Assembly: GCF_030412965.1 (NCBI RefSeq) | Contig: NZ_JAUHJQ010000001.1 | Location: forward strand, 214,743 to 278,742 | Length of the DNA: 64,000 bases | Origin: Nocardioides oceani | Lineage (GTDB): Bacteria; Actinomycetota; Actinomycetes; Propionibacteriales; Nocardioidaceae | Direction of reading: 5' to 3' | Part shown: positions 1-7,688 of the stretch, piece after piece | How positions within the stretch are numbered: position 1 is the first letter of the stretch | How the letters are laid out: each line of letters begins with the position of its first letter | Translations under genes and position numbers: made by a program | Notes under the pieces: generated by a model | Told to the model about the DNA's origin: nothing | The model's input: the letters and a program-made list of their open reading frames with translations, nothing else | Databases searched by the model: none

Positions 1-10
1 CGGCCAGCTG

Positions 11-2944
11 TCAGCTGCAGCCGGAGGTGCTGCCGCAGCCCTCGCAGACGTAGCAGGAGCCGGCGGGGCGCATCTTGGTGCCGCAGGTGAAGCAGAGCGG
101 GGAGTCGATGGCGGTGCCGCTGATCTTCTCCAGGAGCTCGGCGGTGGTGTGGGCCTCCGTGGCGGGCTTGGCCGGGACCTCGCGGGCCTCGGCGCCGTGG
201 GTGTCCTTGGTCTCGACGTCGATCACCGTCGCCTCGTGGGCTGCGGGGGTTTCGACACGCTCGCCAGCGCCTTCGGCGCTGTCTCGCTGCTCAACCAGCA
301 GCTCGGCGGCGCCGCCGGTCTCCTCCACCGGCTCATACGAGCCGGTCTCGAGGTGGCGCTGGCGCTCTTCGGCGGAGTAGATGCCGAGGGCGGAGCGCTG
401 GTCGAAGGACAGGTAGTCCAGCGCGAGGCGGCGGAAGATGTAGTCCATGATCGACTGCGCCATCCGGACGTCCGCGTCGTCGGTGAGGCCGGCCGGCTCG
501 AAGCGCAGGTTGGTGAACTTCGAGACGTAGGTCTCCAGCGGGACGCCGTACTGCAGGCCGATCGAGACCGCGATCGAGAAGGCGTCCATCACGCCGGCCA
601 GGGTTGAGCCCTGCTTGCCGAGCTTGAGGAAGATCTCGCCGAGCTCGCCGTCGTCGTGCGCACCGGAGGTCATGTAGCCCTCGGCGCCACCCACGGTGAA
701 GGACGTGGTCCGCGAGACGCGGGACTTCGGCAGGCGCTTGCGGGTCGGGGCGTAGACGACCTTCTCCACGACCTTGGTCGCCGCGGCCTCGGTGGCGGCC
801 GCCGCGTCGGCGGCGTCCTTCTTGGCCTTGCCGCCGCCGTCGGCCAGCGGCTGGCCGACCTTGCAGTTGTCGCGGTAGATCGCGGTCGCCTTCAGGCCGA
901 GCTTCCACGACTGGAGGTAGACCTCCTCGATCTCCTCGACCGTGGCCGTCTCCGGCAGGTTGACTGTCTTGGAGATGGCGCCGGAGAGGAACGGCTGGGC
1001 CGCGGCCATCATCCGCACGTGGCCCATCGGCTTGAGCGCGCGGGCGCCCATGGCGGTGTCGAAGACCTCGTAGTGCTCGGTCTTCAGGCCCGGCGCGTCG
1101 ATGACGTGGCCGTGCTCGCCGATGTAGGCGACGATCGCCTCGACCTGCTCGGGCTGGTAGCCGAGCTTCTTCAGCGCCCGCGGGATCGTCTGGTTGACGA
1201 TCTGCATCGAGCCGCCGCCGACGAGCTTCTTGAACTTCACCAGGGAGAAGTCGGGCTCGATGCCGGTGGTGTCGCAGTCCATCATGAAGCCGATGGTGCC
1301 GGTGGGCGCGAGCACCGAGGCCTGGGCGTTGCGGAAGCCGTTGGTCTCGCCGAGGGCGATGACGTCGGCCCACGCCTTGGTGGCGAGCTTGTGGACCTGG
1401 GCGTCGGCGATGTGGACCGTGCGGACCGCGTCGTTGGCCGCCTGGTGCTTGCGCATGACGCGCTTGTGCGCCTCTGCGTTGCGGGCGTAGCCGTTGTACG
1501 GGCCGACGATCCCGGCGAGCTCGGCGGAGCGCTTGTAGGAGGTGCCGGTCATCAGCGAGGTGATGGTCGCGGCCATCGAGCGGCCACCCTCGGAGTCGTA
1601 GCCGAGGCCCATCGCCATCAGCAGCGCGCCGAGGTTGGCGTAGCCGATGCCGAGCTGGCGGTAGTCGACGGTGGTCTGGCCGATCGCCTCGGTCGGGAAG
1701 TCGGCGAAGCAGATGGAGATGTCCATCGCGGTGATGATGAACTCCACGGCCTTCGCGAACAGCTCGCCGTCGAAGGTGTCGTCGTCCTTGAGGAACTTCA
1801 GCAGGTTCAGCGACGCCAGGTTGCACGAGGAGTTGTCGAGCGACATGTACTCCGAGCACGGGTTGGACGCGGTGATCCGGCCGGTCTCGGGGTTGGTGTG
1901 CCAGTCGTTGATCGTGTCGTCGTACTGCAGGCCCGGGTCGGCGCACTCCCAGGCAGCGGTCGCGATCTTGCGGAACAGGTCGCGGGCGTCGACCTTCTCG
2001 ATGACCTCGCCGGTCATCCGGGCGCGCAGGCCGAACTCGGTGCCGTCCTCGACCGCACGCATGAACTCGTCGGAGACGCGGACGGAGTTGTTGGCGTTCT
2101 GGTACTGCACCGAGGTGATGTCGGCGCCGCCGAGGTCCATGTCGAAGCCGGCGTCGCGCAGGGCGCGGATCTTGTCCTCCTCGCGCGCCTTGGTCTGCAC
2201 GAACTCCTCGATGTCGGGGTGGTCGACGTCGAGGACGACCATCTTCGCCGCGCGGCGCGTGGCGCCACCGGACTTGATGGTGCCCGCGGAGGCGTCGGCA
2301 CCGCGCATGAAGGAGACGGGGCCCGAGGCGGTACCGCCGGAGGAGAGCAGCTCCTTGGAGGAGCGGATGCGGGAGAGGTTCAGGCCGGCGCCGGAGCCGC
2401 CCTTGAAGATGAAGCCCTCCTCCTTGTACCAGTTGAGGATCGAGTCCATCGAGTCGTCGACGGAGAGGATGAAGCAGGCGGAGACCTGCTGCGGCGACGG
2501 GGTGCCGACGTTGAACCAGACGGGGCTGTTGAACGAGAAGTACTGGTGGACCAGGAGCCAGGTGAGCTCGTGCTCGAAGACCTCGGCGTCGCCCTCGGTG
2601 GCGAAGTAGCCGTGCTCGCGGCCGGCCTTGGTGTAGGTCTTCACCACGCGGTCGACAAGCTGCTTGAGGCTCGTCTCGCGGGCGTCGGTGCCGACGGCGC
2701 CGCGGAAGTACTTGGTGGTGACGATGGTCGAGGCGTTGACCGACCAGAAGTCCGGGAACTCCACGCCGCGCTGCTCGAAGACCGACTCGCCGGTCTTCCA
2801 GTTCGTCTGGACGACGTCGCGACGCTCCCAGGTGATCTCGTCGTAGGGGTGCACGCCGTCGGTGCTGAACACCCGCTCGATCGTGAGGCGCTTGCCTGCT
2901 GCCGCTGCGCCGCTGGTCGCCGCGCCGCTCACCGTCTCCGTCAT
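11..2944 (-). CDS. nrdJ: Vitamin B12-dependent class II ribonucleoside-diphosphate reductase
   Basis: This 977-residue protein reduces ribonucleotides to deoxyribonucleotides using adenosylcobalamin, in the cytoplasm. An N-terminal region is followed by the ten-stranded barrel: the redox cysteine lies in SACFILSVDD near residue 157, a glycine-rich FKGGSGAGLNL loop follows, and NPCSE near residue 362 carries the radical-site cysteine, with SSCNLASLNL just after. The extreme C-terminus is a cysteine cluster (CFTCG, CYVCEGCG, SGCS), the usual zinc-binding or shuttle tail of actinobacterial NrdJ. Between the barrel and this tail is a low-complexity Ala/Glu linker, and residues about 882-899 of it are encoded by a copy of a genomic palindromic repeat. 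It lies downstream of nrdR on the same strand, so NrdR boxes ahead of nrdR probably govern both. Start ATG at 2944. Identity is very secure. Confidence 0.97.
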   Translation of the reverse strand: MTETVSGAATSGAAAAGKRLTIERVFSTDGVHPYDEITWERRDVVQTNWKTGESVFEQRGVEFPDFWSVNASTIVTTKYFRGAVGTDARETSLKQLVDRVVKTYTKAGREHGYFATEGDAEVFEHELTWLLVHQYFSFNSPVWFNVGTPSPQQVSACFILSVDDSMDSILNWYKEEGFIFKGGSGAGLNLSRIRSSKELLSSGGTASGPVSFMRGADASAGTIKSGGATRRAAKMVVLDVDHPDIEEFVQTKAREEDKIRALRDAGFDMDLGGADITSVQYQNANNSVRVSDEFMRAVEDGTEFGLRARMTGEVIEKVDARDLFRKIATAAWECADPGLQYDDTINDWHTNPETGRITASNPCSEYMSLDNSSCNLASLNLLKFLKDDDTFDGELFAKAVEFIITAMDISICFADFPTEAIGQTTVDYRQLGIGYANLGALLMAMGLGYDSEGGRSMAATITSLMTGTSYKRSAELAGIVGPYNGYARNAEAHKRVMRKHQAANDAVRTVHIADAQVHKLATKAWADVIALGETNGFRNAQASVLAPTGTIGFMMDCDTTGIEPDFSLVKFKKLVGGGSMQIVNQTIPRALKKLGYQPEQVEAIVAYIGEHGHVIDAPGLKTEHYEVFDTAMGARALKPMGHVRMMAAAQPFLSGAISKTVNLPETATVEEIEEVYLQSWKLGLKATAIYRDNCKVGQPLADGGGKAKKDAADAAAATEAAATKVVEKVVYAPTRKRLPKSRVSRTTSFTVGGAEGYMTSGAHDDGELGEIFLKLGKQGSTLAGVMDAFSIAVSIGLQYGVPLETYVSKFTNLRFEPAGLTDDADVRMAQSIMDYIFRRLALDYLSFDQRSALGIYSAEERQRHLETGSYEPVEETGGAAELLVEQRDSAEGAGERVETPAAHEATVIDVETKDTHGAEAREVPAKPATEAHTTAELLEKISGTAIDSPLCFTCGTKMRPAGSCYVCEGCGSTSGCS
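248..299. repeat. Copy of the palindromic GGTTTCGACACGCTCGC / GCTCAACCAGC repeat inside nrdJ
   Basis: The plus strand reads GGGTTTCGACACGCTCGC at the left edge and CTCGCTGCTCAACCAGC at the right edge. The same two edges occur in the intergenic copies at about 25535-25570 and 25659-25697. The middle here is longer and differs (CAGCGCCTTCGGCGCTGT). Here the element lies within the coding frame of nrdJ and is translated on the minus strand as LLVEQRDSAEGAGERVETP in the linker before the C-terminal cysteine tail, without breaking the frame. Confidence 0.8.
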
Positions 2945-3009
2945 GCCGTCTCCCTTGTCCCGTGCTGCTTCGTGTCGGCTGTGTGCTGAGTGGTGCTGAG
3001 CTGTCCCGG

Positions 3010-3125
3010 GTCGGGCTCAGCGGTCCGTCGGTGGCTCCACGTCCATGGTGGCGGGTGCCACCGACAGTCCTGCGGGGGAAGGATTGGTGCGCCCGGCACG
3101 CAGCTTCCCCACTACGTGCCGGGCG
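3010..3125 (-). promoter_or_regulatory. Candidate structured RNA between nrdR and nrdJ
   Basis: The 189-bp gap between nrdR and nrdJ holds two perfect inverted repeats. One has 11-bp arms at 3090-3100 and 3115-3125 with a 14-nt loop; the other has 9-bp arms at 3027-3035 and 3057-3065. On the nrdJ-sense strand the order is hairpin, AATCC, CCCGCAGGACTGT, second hairpin, then GAGCCCGA. Some of these blocks resemble parts of cobalamin riboswitches (GGGAA, AATCC, CCCGC, CTGT, AGCCCGA), but the spacing is not canonical. A conserved RNA upstream of actinobacterial nrdJ genes has been described as the nrdJ motif; whether this is that RNA cannot be decided by eye. It could also act as an attenuator between the two genes. 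Confidence 0.5.
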
Positions 3126-3133
3126 GTCTGTGG

Positions 3134-3613
3134 TCAGCCCGTGGGCTGGGGCTCGGCGTGGACCGCGGGGCGGTCCGCACGGAGCTTGGCGATCTCGTCC
3201 TCGAAGTCGTCCGCGCTCTCGAAGGCGCGGTAGACGCTGGCGAACCGCAGGTAGGCGACCTCGTCGAGCTCGCGGAGCGGGCCGAGGATGGCCAGGCCGA
3301 CCTCGTGGGCCGGGATCTCCGCGGCGCCCGAGAGGCGCAGGGCGTCCTCGACCGCCTGGCCGAGGCAGGCGAGCTGGTCCTCGGTGACCGGGCGGCCCTT
3401 GCAGGCCTTCCGGACGCCGGCGACGGCCTTCTCGCGGGTGAACGGCTCGGTCGCGCCGCTGCGCTTGAGCACGGTCAGCTGCATCTGCTCGATGGTGGTG
3501 AACCGCTTCGAGCACGAGGAGCAGGTACGCCGCCGGCGGATCGAGCCGCCGTCGTCGGCGACACGCGAGTCGAGGACCCGGGTGTCGGTGCCGCGGCAGT
3601 ACGGGCAGTGCAT
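3134..3613 (-). CDS. nrdR: Transcriptional repressor NrdR
   Basis: A 159-residue regulator that senses the ATP/dATP balance and represses ribonucleotide reductase genes. The N-terminus is a zinc ribbon (MHCPYC at residues 1-6, then CSSCSKRF near 32-39) and is followed by an ATP-cone domain ([21 protein letters not shown] and onward). Length matches the family. The ATG at 3613 is preceded by AAGGAGG on the minus strand. The gene lies directly upstream of nrdJ, 189 bp away, and downstream of two NrdR-box-like sequences at 3747-3792, which points to autoregulation and joint control of nrdJ. Confidence 0.96.
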   Translation of the reverse strand: MHCPYCRGTDTRVLDSRVADDGGSIRRRRTCSSCSKRFTTIEQMQLTVLKRSGATEPFTREKAVAGVRKACKGRPVTEDQLACLGQAVEDALRLSGAAEIPAHEVGLAILGPLRELDEVAYLRFASVYRAFESADDFEDEIAKLRADRPAVHAEPQPTG

Positions 3614-3746
3614 CTCGGGGCCTCCTTCCGGGCGCGCCTGTGACAGGCTCGTGAGGGCGTCGGTACCTGTGGATCGTCTGGGGATATCGGGCCCGTCCCT
3701 GTGTAGAACAACGGGCTTTCTGTGTGGCTTCCACCCTGGCGCTGTG

Positions 3747-3792
3747 CACTAGATGTGGATAACTACATCCGTGTAAGTACTAGATGTGGTGG
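3747..3792 (-). promoter_or_regulatory. Pair of NrdR boxes upstream of nrdR
   Basis: Two near-identical 14-mers, CACTAGATGTGGAT at 3747-3760 and TACTAGATGTGGTG at 3779-3792, begin 32 bp apart, about three helical turns. This is the layout known for NrdR boxes (two roughly 16-bp sites separated by 15-16 bp). They lie 134-179 bp upstream of the nrdR start. No clear sigma-70 hexamers could be assigned. Confidence 0.75.
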
Positions 3793-3899
3793 AACCGTAC
3801 GCCGGGGTCGGACGACGCGCAACCTGATCGGCGTGTCTCGTCGCGATGCCGCGGGGGCTGGTCCGGACCACCAGTCGGGGCCCTCCGCAAACCCGCAGG

Positions 3900-4643
3900 T
3901 CAGCGCCGGGTAGGGACGTCGAGCGGGGCGGCCGAGGAGGCGGCGTACCGCAGCCGGAGGAGGCGGCCGCCGGCCCTCCGTGCGCTCACCTCGACGGCCG
4001 TCGGCAGGGTCGCGTCGGGGTCGAGGACGGCCTCCCGCAGCACGACGCGGCCGTCGCGGCACCGCTGCGGCGGCGCGCCGAACCCGGTGCCGCTCCCCTC
4101 GTCGCTCCAGGACATCTCCAGCGACCACCGCTGCCGTCCGCCGCACGCCACCTCGGCGCGGACGACGGTCCGCCGCGGGCCCGACCGCCGCACGACCCCG
4201 CTGAGCCGGTCGTCGGCGACGACGACCATCGAGCCCGCCTCGGAGTACGCCGCGTGGCACACCACGCCGGCCGGGTCGACCAGGCGGAGCACTCCCCCGA
4301 CCGCGGCGCCGTCGACCTCGAAGATGCGGGTGAACGCGTGCTCCCGGACCCGCACGGACAGCCGGGTGTCCTGGGTGTCGTCGACGCCGACCTCGAGCAG
4401 GTGCTCGCCTCGCCAGCGGCCGTCGGGGACCCCGCGGCCCTTCACGGTGACGGTCGTGGTGGTGCCGTCGCCCACCTGCCGCAGCACCACCCGGCCGGTC
4501 GGGGTGCAGTCGCCGCGGACCGTCACCGCCCGCTCGGCCGCCGGCTCGCCGGGCGGCTCCTCCGGGGCGGCGAGCACGGCAGACCCGGGCAGGCCCGTGC
4601 CGAGGAGGACGAGGGCGGTGGCGGTCAGGAGGCGTCGGGTCAT
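3900..4643 (-). CDS. Secreted protein of unknown function
   Basis: A 247-residue protein whose first ~25 residues (MTRRLLTATALVLLGTGLPG...VLAAPEEP) form a Sec signal peptide with a likely cleavage after the AVLAA motif. The mature part is beta-rich in appearance, with two short repeats of the type TVRGDCTPTGRVVLRQ and AEVACGGRQRWSLEMS; each of its two halves carries Cys residues that could form disulfides. This resembles actinobacterial secreted proteins built from two immunoglobulin-like halves, but no named family is recognised. The ATG at 4643 was chosen because the signal peptide begins there; longer in-frame readings add an Arg-rich stretch without secretion features. It is followed by the mug-like gene upstream on the same strand, 35 bp apart. 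Confidence 0.7.
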   Translation of the reverse strand: MTRRLLTATALVLLGTGLPGSAVLAAPEEPPGEPAAERAVTVRGDCTPTGRVVLRQVGDGTTTTVTVKGRGVPDGRWRGEHLLEVGVDDTQDTRLSVRVREHAFTRIFEVDGAAVGGVLRLVDPAGVVCHAAYSEAGSMVVVADDRLSGVVRRSGPRRTVVRAEVACGGRQRWSLEMSWSDEGSGTGFGAPPQRCRDGRVVLREAVLDPDATLPTAVEVSARRAGGRLLRLRYAASSAAPLDVPTRR

Positions 4644-4678
4644 GGGGCCATGGTGCGCCTCCGGCGCCTCGGCGGGCG

Positions 4679-5197
4679 TCAGCCGGGCGCGACGCCGCAG
4701 ATCGTCGCGAGGTCGCGCCACCAGGAGAGCCGGTTGGGGCGGCCGTCGTAGTCGCGACGCTGGTTGGCGCCCGACGGGCCGGGGAGCACGAAGACCTGGG
4801 CGGGTCCGACGTACCAGTCCTGCACGCCCAGGTGCGGCCTGCCGCGGCGGCCGAGGGCCTTGGCCGCCTCGTGGGCGGCGCCCTTGCCGGTGATCGCCAG
4901 CCACTCCGGCTCCCACGCCTCCACCTGCTCGACGAGCCGGTCGATCTCGACCCAGCGCGGATCCCAGTGCCCCACCAGGTCGGTGAGGCCGAGCGCGGTC
5001 CCGTCGACCGGCTCGGCGAGGAGGCGGTCCTCGTGCGGTTCCAGCTCGCGGGCGGTGAAGCCGGCGAGGTGCAGCGAGGACCAGAAGCTGTTGCCCGGCC
5101 CCTCGTAGTAGTGGTCGCGGTGCTTGGTGCTCGCCGCGCCCGCGAGCCCGCAGAACACCACGACCGGTTCGGGCGCCACGATCGGCGGGAGGACCAT
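4679..5197 (-). CDS. mug: Mismatch-specific uracil/thymine-DNA glycosylase (Mug family)
   Basis: About 172 residues; excises uracil or thymine mispaired with guanine during base-excision repair. Family features are VVFCGLAGAAS near the N-terminus (the position of the usual FCGINPG loop), YYEGPGNSFWSSLHLAGFT (GNRFWPAL-type motif), LVGHWDPRW, ITGKGAAHEAAKALG and VLPGPSGANQR near the C-terminus (usual VLPNPSG). The catalytic-loop Asn of FCGINPG is replaced (FCGLAGA), a difference worth checking. Start is uncertain: ATG 5197 or the preceding GTG codons at 5200 and 5203, which sit better behind a GAGAGG. Its coding strand is shared with the symporter gene 64 bp upstream. Confidence 0.85.
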   Translation of the reverse strand: MVLPPIVAPEPVVVFCGLAGAASTKHRDHYYEGPGNSFWSSLHLAGFTARELEPHEDRLLAEPVDGTALGLTDLVGHWDPRWVEIDRLVEQVEAWEPEWLAITGKGAAHEAAKALGRRGRPHLGVQDWYVGPAQVFVLPGPSGANQRRDYDGRPNRLSWWRDLATICGVAPG

Positions 5198-5261
5198 CAC
5201 CACGCGCGGCCGGTGACCTCTCGGGCCACCGGCCACACGGGCGCGGGAGAGGATCGGCCGG

Positions 5262-6758
5262 TCAGGCGACGGGCTCCGGCGCGCCCTCCTCGGCGAACCG
5301 GTCGGCGTGCCGCAGGGCGGTCTCCTCGGAGTCGTGCGAGCGGGTGGCCAGCGCGGTGACCACGAACGCACCGGCGCCGGCCGCGAACGCCACGAAGGTC
5401 GCCCAGCCGTCGAACCCGGCACCCACGAGGTCGTTGTCGACGTGGAGCAGGTCGTTCGGGACGCCGTACAGCGTCGGGGTCAGCGCGAGCAGGACCACCC
5501 GCACGACCAGGCCGACGGCGCAGCCGACGAGCGCCGCGACCGACGTCGAGCCCCGCCAGAACAGGCCGAGGATGAACGGCGCGATGAGGCAGGCCAGCAT
5601 CAGGTCGAAGGCCAGGGTGAGCAGGATGCCGGTCTGGCTGACGCGGATCGCGAGGTACACCCCGAGCACGACCACCGGGACCATCGCGATCCGGGTGTTG
5701 CGCAGGAGCGGGTCGGCCTGGCCCTCGGCGACCACGCGACGTACGCCGAGGATGTTGCGGACCGCGACCGCCGAGGTCGCCAGGATCGCGCCGGAGGCGG
5801 TGGAGAACGACGCCGCGACGATGCCGGAGAGCGAGAGCACGGCGAGCAGCGCCGGGGCGGGGCCGTCGAGCAGCTGGTACATCACCGGGCCGTCGTCGAG
5901 GCTGAGGCCGAGCACGTCGGTGGCGCTGAGCGCGATGAGCGACCACACGACGCCGATGGCGGCGGTGATCGCGGCGCCGACGTAGCAGGAGCGCCGGGCG
6001 ATCTCGGGGGTACGTGCGGCGAAGATCCGCTGCATGAAGTCGATGGCGACCAGGTCGCCGATGCCCAGCGAGACCAGCGTGGCCCAGTTGACCGCCGCGC
6101 CCTGCGAGGTGTCGGTGAGCTGGCCGAGGTCGAGGGGGCCCATGCCGCTCGGCACCGACAGGCCGTACTCGACCGCGACCCACCAGAACAGCGCGACCGT
6201 CGCCACGATGGTGATCACGGCCTGGATGACGGCGGTGTAGGCGTCGGAGAACAGGCCGCCGCCGATCGTGTACGTCAGCACGAGCAGGACCGCGAGGACG
6301 ACTCCGAGCTCGTAGCCCAGCGGCGTGAAGTACTCCACCAGGAAGCCCATCGCCACCAGGTTGCCGGCCAGCAGGATGGTGAAGGCGAAGATCATCAGCA
6401 GCGACGCCGCCACCTCCACCCGGCGGTCGTAGCGGCGGGCGAAGAAGTCGCCGAGGGTGTAGAGCCCCATCCGGTTCATCGGCTTGGCGAGGAACAGTCC
6501 CGCCAGCGCCAGGCAGATCGCGAGGCCGAGGGCCAGCGAGGCGCCGGCCCAGAACCCGTACGCCGAGCTGAGGTCGGTGTTGCCGACGGTCGCGTTGCTG
6601 TCGACCGCGGCGGTGGTGAGCGCGACGGCGACGAGGGGTACGCCGAGCGAGCGGCCGGCGACGAGGTAGTTGGCGCTGTCGCCGTCGACCTTGCGGGCCA
6701 CGGCGATGCCGACGGCCAGCACGAGCACGACGGTGAGCGCGACTCCGGTGATGATCAT
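5262..6758 (-). CDS. Sodium:solute symporter (SSS family)
   Basis: A 498-residue integral membrane protein with around 13 hydrophobic helices. The N-terminus MIITGVALTVVLVLAVGIAVARK is TM1, followed by NYLVAGRSLGVPLVAVALTTAAVDSNATVGNTD, the typical SSS start with substrate and Na+ binding residues in TM1-TM2. LGDFFARRYDRRVE is the conserved family segment after TM3. The ATG at 6758 follows AGGAG by about 7 nt. Upstream lies a motif shared with the DUF1989/carboxylase operon (6795-6815), and the neighbour is the TetR gene, so uptake of the nitrogen compound used by that operon (urea or guanidine) is the likely role. The substrate is inferred from context only. Confidence 0.85.
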   Translation of the reverse strand: MIITGVALTVVLVLAVGIAVARKVDGDSANYLVAGRSLGVPLVAVALTTAAVDSNATVGNTDLSSAYGFWAGASLALGLAICLALAGLFLAKPMNRMGLYTLGDFFARRYDRRVEVAASLLMIFAFTILLAGNLVAMGFLVEYFTPLGYELGVVLAVLLVLTYTIGGGLFSDAYTAVIQAVITIVATVALFWWVAVEYGLSVPSGMGPLDLGQLTDTSQGAAVNWATLVSLGIGDLVAIDFMQRIFAARTPEIARRSCYVGAAITAAIGVVWSLIALSATDVLGLSLDDGPVMYQLLDGPAPALLAVLSLSGIVAASFSTASGAILATSAVAVRNILGVRRVVAEGQADPLLRNTRIAMVPVVVLGVYLAIRVSQTGILLTLAFDLMLACLIAPFILGLFWRGSTSVAALVGCAVGLVVRVVLLALTPTLYGVPNDLLHVDNDLVGAGFDGWATFVAFAAGAGAFVVTALATRSHDSEETALRHADRFAEEGAPEPVA

Positions 6759-6794
6759 GGAGGACTCCTGGCTGGTGGCTGCCGGCGACCCGAC

Positions 6795-6815
6795 CGACTT
6801 TCGATCGACCGACAG
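6795..6815. promoter_or_regulatory. Candidate TetR operator ahead of the symporter gene
   Basis: The sequence starts CGACTTTCG and ends GACCGACAG. Its reverse-strand counterpart at 7655-7675, in front of the DUF1989 operon, matches it at about 17 of 21 positions. The site lies 37-57 bp upstream of the symporter start. The TetR gene lies between the two sites. Confidence 0.5.
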
Positions 6816-6906
6816 GTACTGCTCACCATTGAGACGGCGCCGTGTTTCGCCGAGCCGCCCCGGAACCTCACATCTGTGTAAATCGCGGGTGGGCGCCGGG
6901 TCCGGG

Positions 6907-7563
6907 TCAGAGCGAGTGGAGGAGCGCCTCGCCGTCGGCACGGGCGGCGGCGATCCGGTCCTCGGGGACGCCGAGCACGCGGAGGGCCGCGTCGGCGATC
7001 TGGCCGGCGACGTCCCCACCGACCGAGCCGGTACGCCGCCGGAGGATGACCGACTCGACCAGGCCGAACACCAGCCAGGACGCCTCGGCGGCCGCGCCGC
7101 CCGCGACCCGGGCCCCCACCGCCGCCACCAGCCCCGCGTACACGTCGGCCAGCCGCTGCCGCTCGACGTGGAACTCCGCGAACCGCTCGTCGGAGAGCTC
7201 GGGCAGCAGGTAGAGCGAGCCGGTGTTCTGCTCCCCCGAGACCAGCAGCCGCACGTCGTAGGAGCACAGCGCCCACAGCCGCGCCTCGGCCGGCTCCCCG
7301 CGGTCGAGCAGTGCGGTGGCGACAGCCACCGACGGCTCGACGGTGCGCAGCAGGAGGGCGAGGAGGATCGCGTGCTTGCCGCCGAAGTAGTGGTACATGC
7401 TCGCCTGCGAGATGCCGGCGGACTCGGCGATCGCGTACGTGCTCGTCGACCCGTAGCCCACCTCGCAGAACAGCGTGGCGGCCGCGCGGAGGATGTCCTC
7501 CTCGGTGGAGAGACCCGACGTGGACGCGCGGCTGCGGGGTCGTCCGATGCCGCGGCTGGCCAT
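6907..7563 (-). CDS. TetR-family transcriptional regulator
   Basis: A 218-residue regulator with an N-terminal helix-turn-helix at about residues 22-68 (EEDILRAAATLFCEVGYGSTS, then AESAGISQASMYHYFGGK, the classic TetR recognition helix). The rest is an alpha-helical ligand-binding domain with no recognisable effector signature. ATG at 7563. It sits between the symporter gene (same strand, 149 bp downstream) and the divergent DUF1989/carboxylase/allophanate hydrolase operon. The intergenic region towards that operon contains several palindromes (7597-7616, 7614-7627, 7649-7674), so it probably represses the operon, the symporter and itself in response to a nitrogen compound. Effector unknown. 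Confidence 0.88.
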   Translation of the reverse strand: MASRGIGRPRSRASTSGLSTEEDILRAAATLFCEVGYGSTSTYAIAESAGISQASMYHYFGGKHAILLALLLRTVEPSVAVATALLDRGEPAEARLWALCSYDVRLLVSGEQNTGSLYLLPELSDERFAEFHVERQRLADVYAGLVAAVGARVAGGAAAEASWLVFGLVESVILRRRTGSVGGDVAGQIADAALRVLGVPEDRIAAARADGEALLHSL

Positions 7564-7596
7564 GGCGGGGAACCTAGCAGCCGGCCTCCCGGGCAG

Positions 7597-7627
7597 CGGT
7601 TACACGGACTTAACCGTTCCGGAACGG
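7597..7627. promoter_or_regulatory. Two overlapping palindromes in the TetR/operon divergent region
   Basis: CGGTTA at 7597-7602 pairs with TAACCG at 7611-7616 around an 8-nt spacer, and the perfect 14-bp palindrome CCGTTCCGGAACGG occupies 7614-7627. They lie 34-64 bp upstream of the TetR start and could be an autoregulatory site or part of the divergent promoters. Confidence 0.4.
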
Positions 7628-7648
7628 GCCGGTCGCGCGGCGCCCGTT

Positions 7649-7674
7649 GACTTTCTGTTGTTCAACCGAAAGTC
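7649..7674. promoter_or_regulatory. 26-bp palindromic operator ahead of the DUF1989 operon
   Basis: Left arm GACTTTCTGTTG (7649-7660) and right arm CAACCGAAAGTC (7663-7674) are inverted repeats with a single mismatch and a 2-bp centre. The site overlaps a TTGACT (7647-7652) and ends 15 bp before the first start codon. Its right half is repeated in front of the symporter gene (6795-6815). Confidence 0.6.
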
Positions 7675-7688
7675 GACGAAGGAGCGCC

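Noticed and set aside
333..3749. Very long open frame antisense/out of frame to nrdJ and nrdR
   Set aside because: High-GC genes open long frames in all phases. The product is Arg/Pro-rich with no domain and overlaps two strongly supported genes.
7564..7688. Guanidine-I (ykkC) riboswitch before the DUF1989 operon
   Set aside because: The leader is only about 125 bp. ACACGG and CCTAG fragments occur but the conserved order and pairing do not, and the strong palindromes suit protein operators better.
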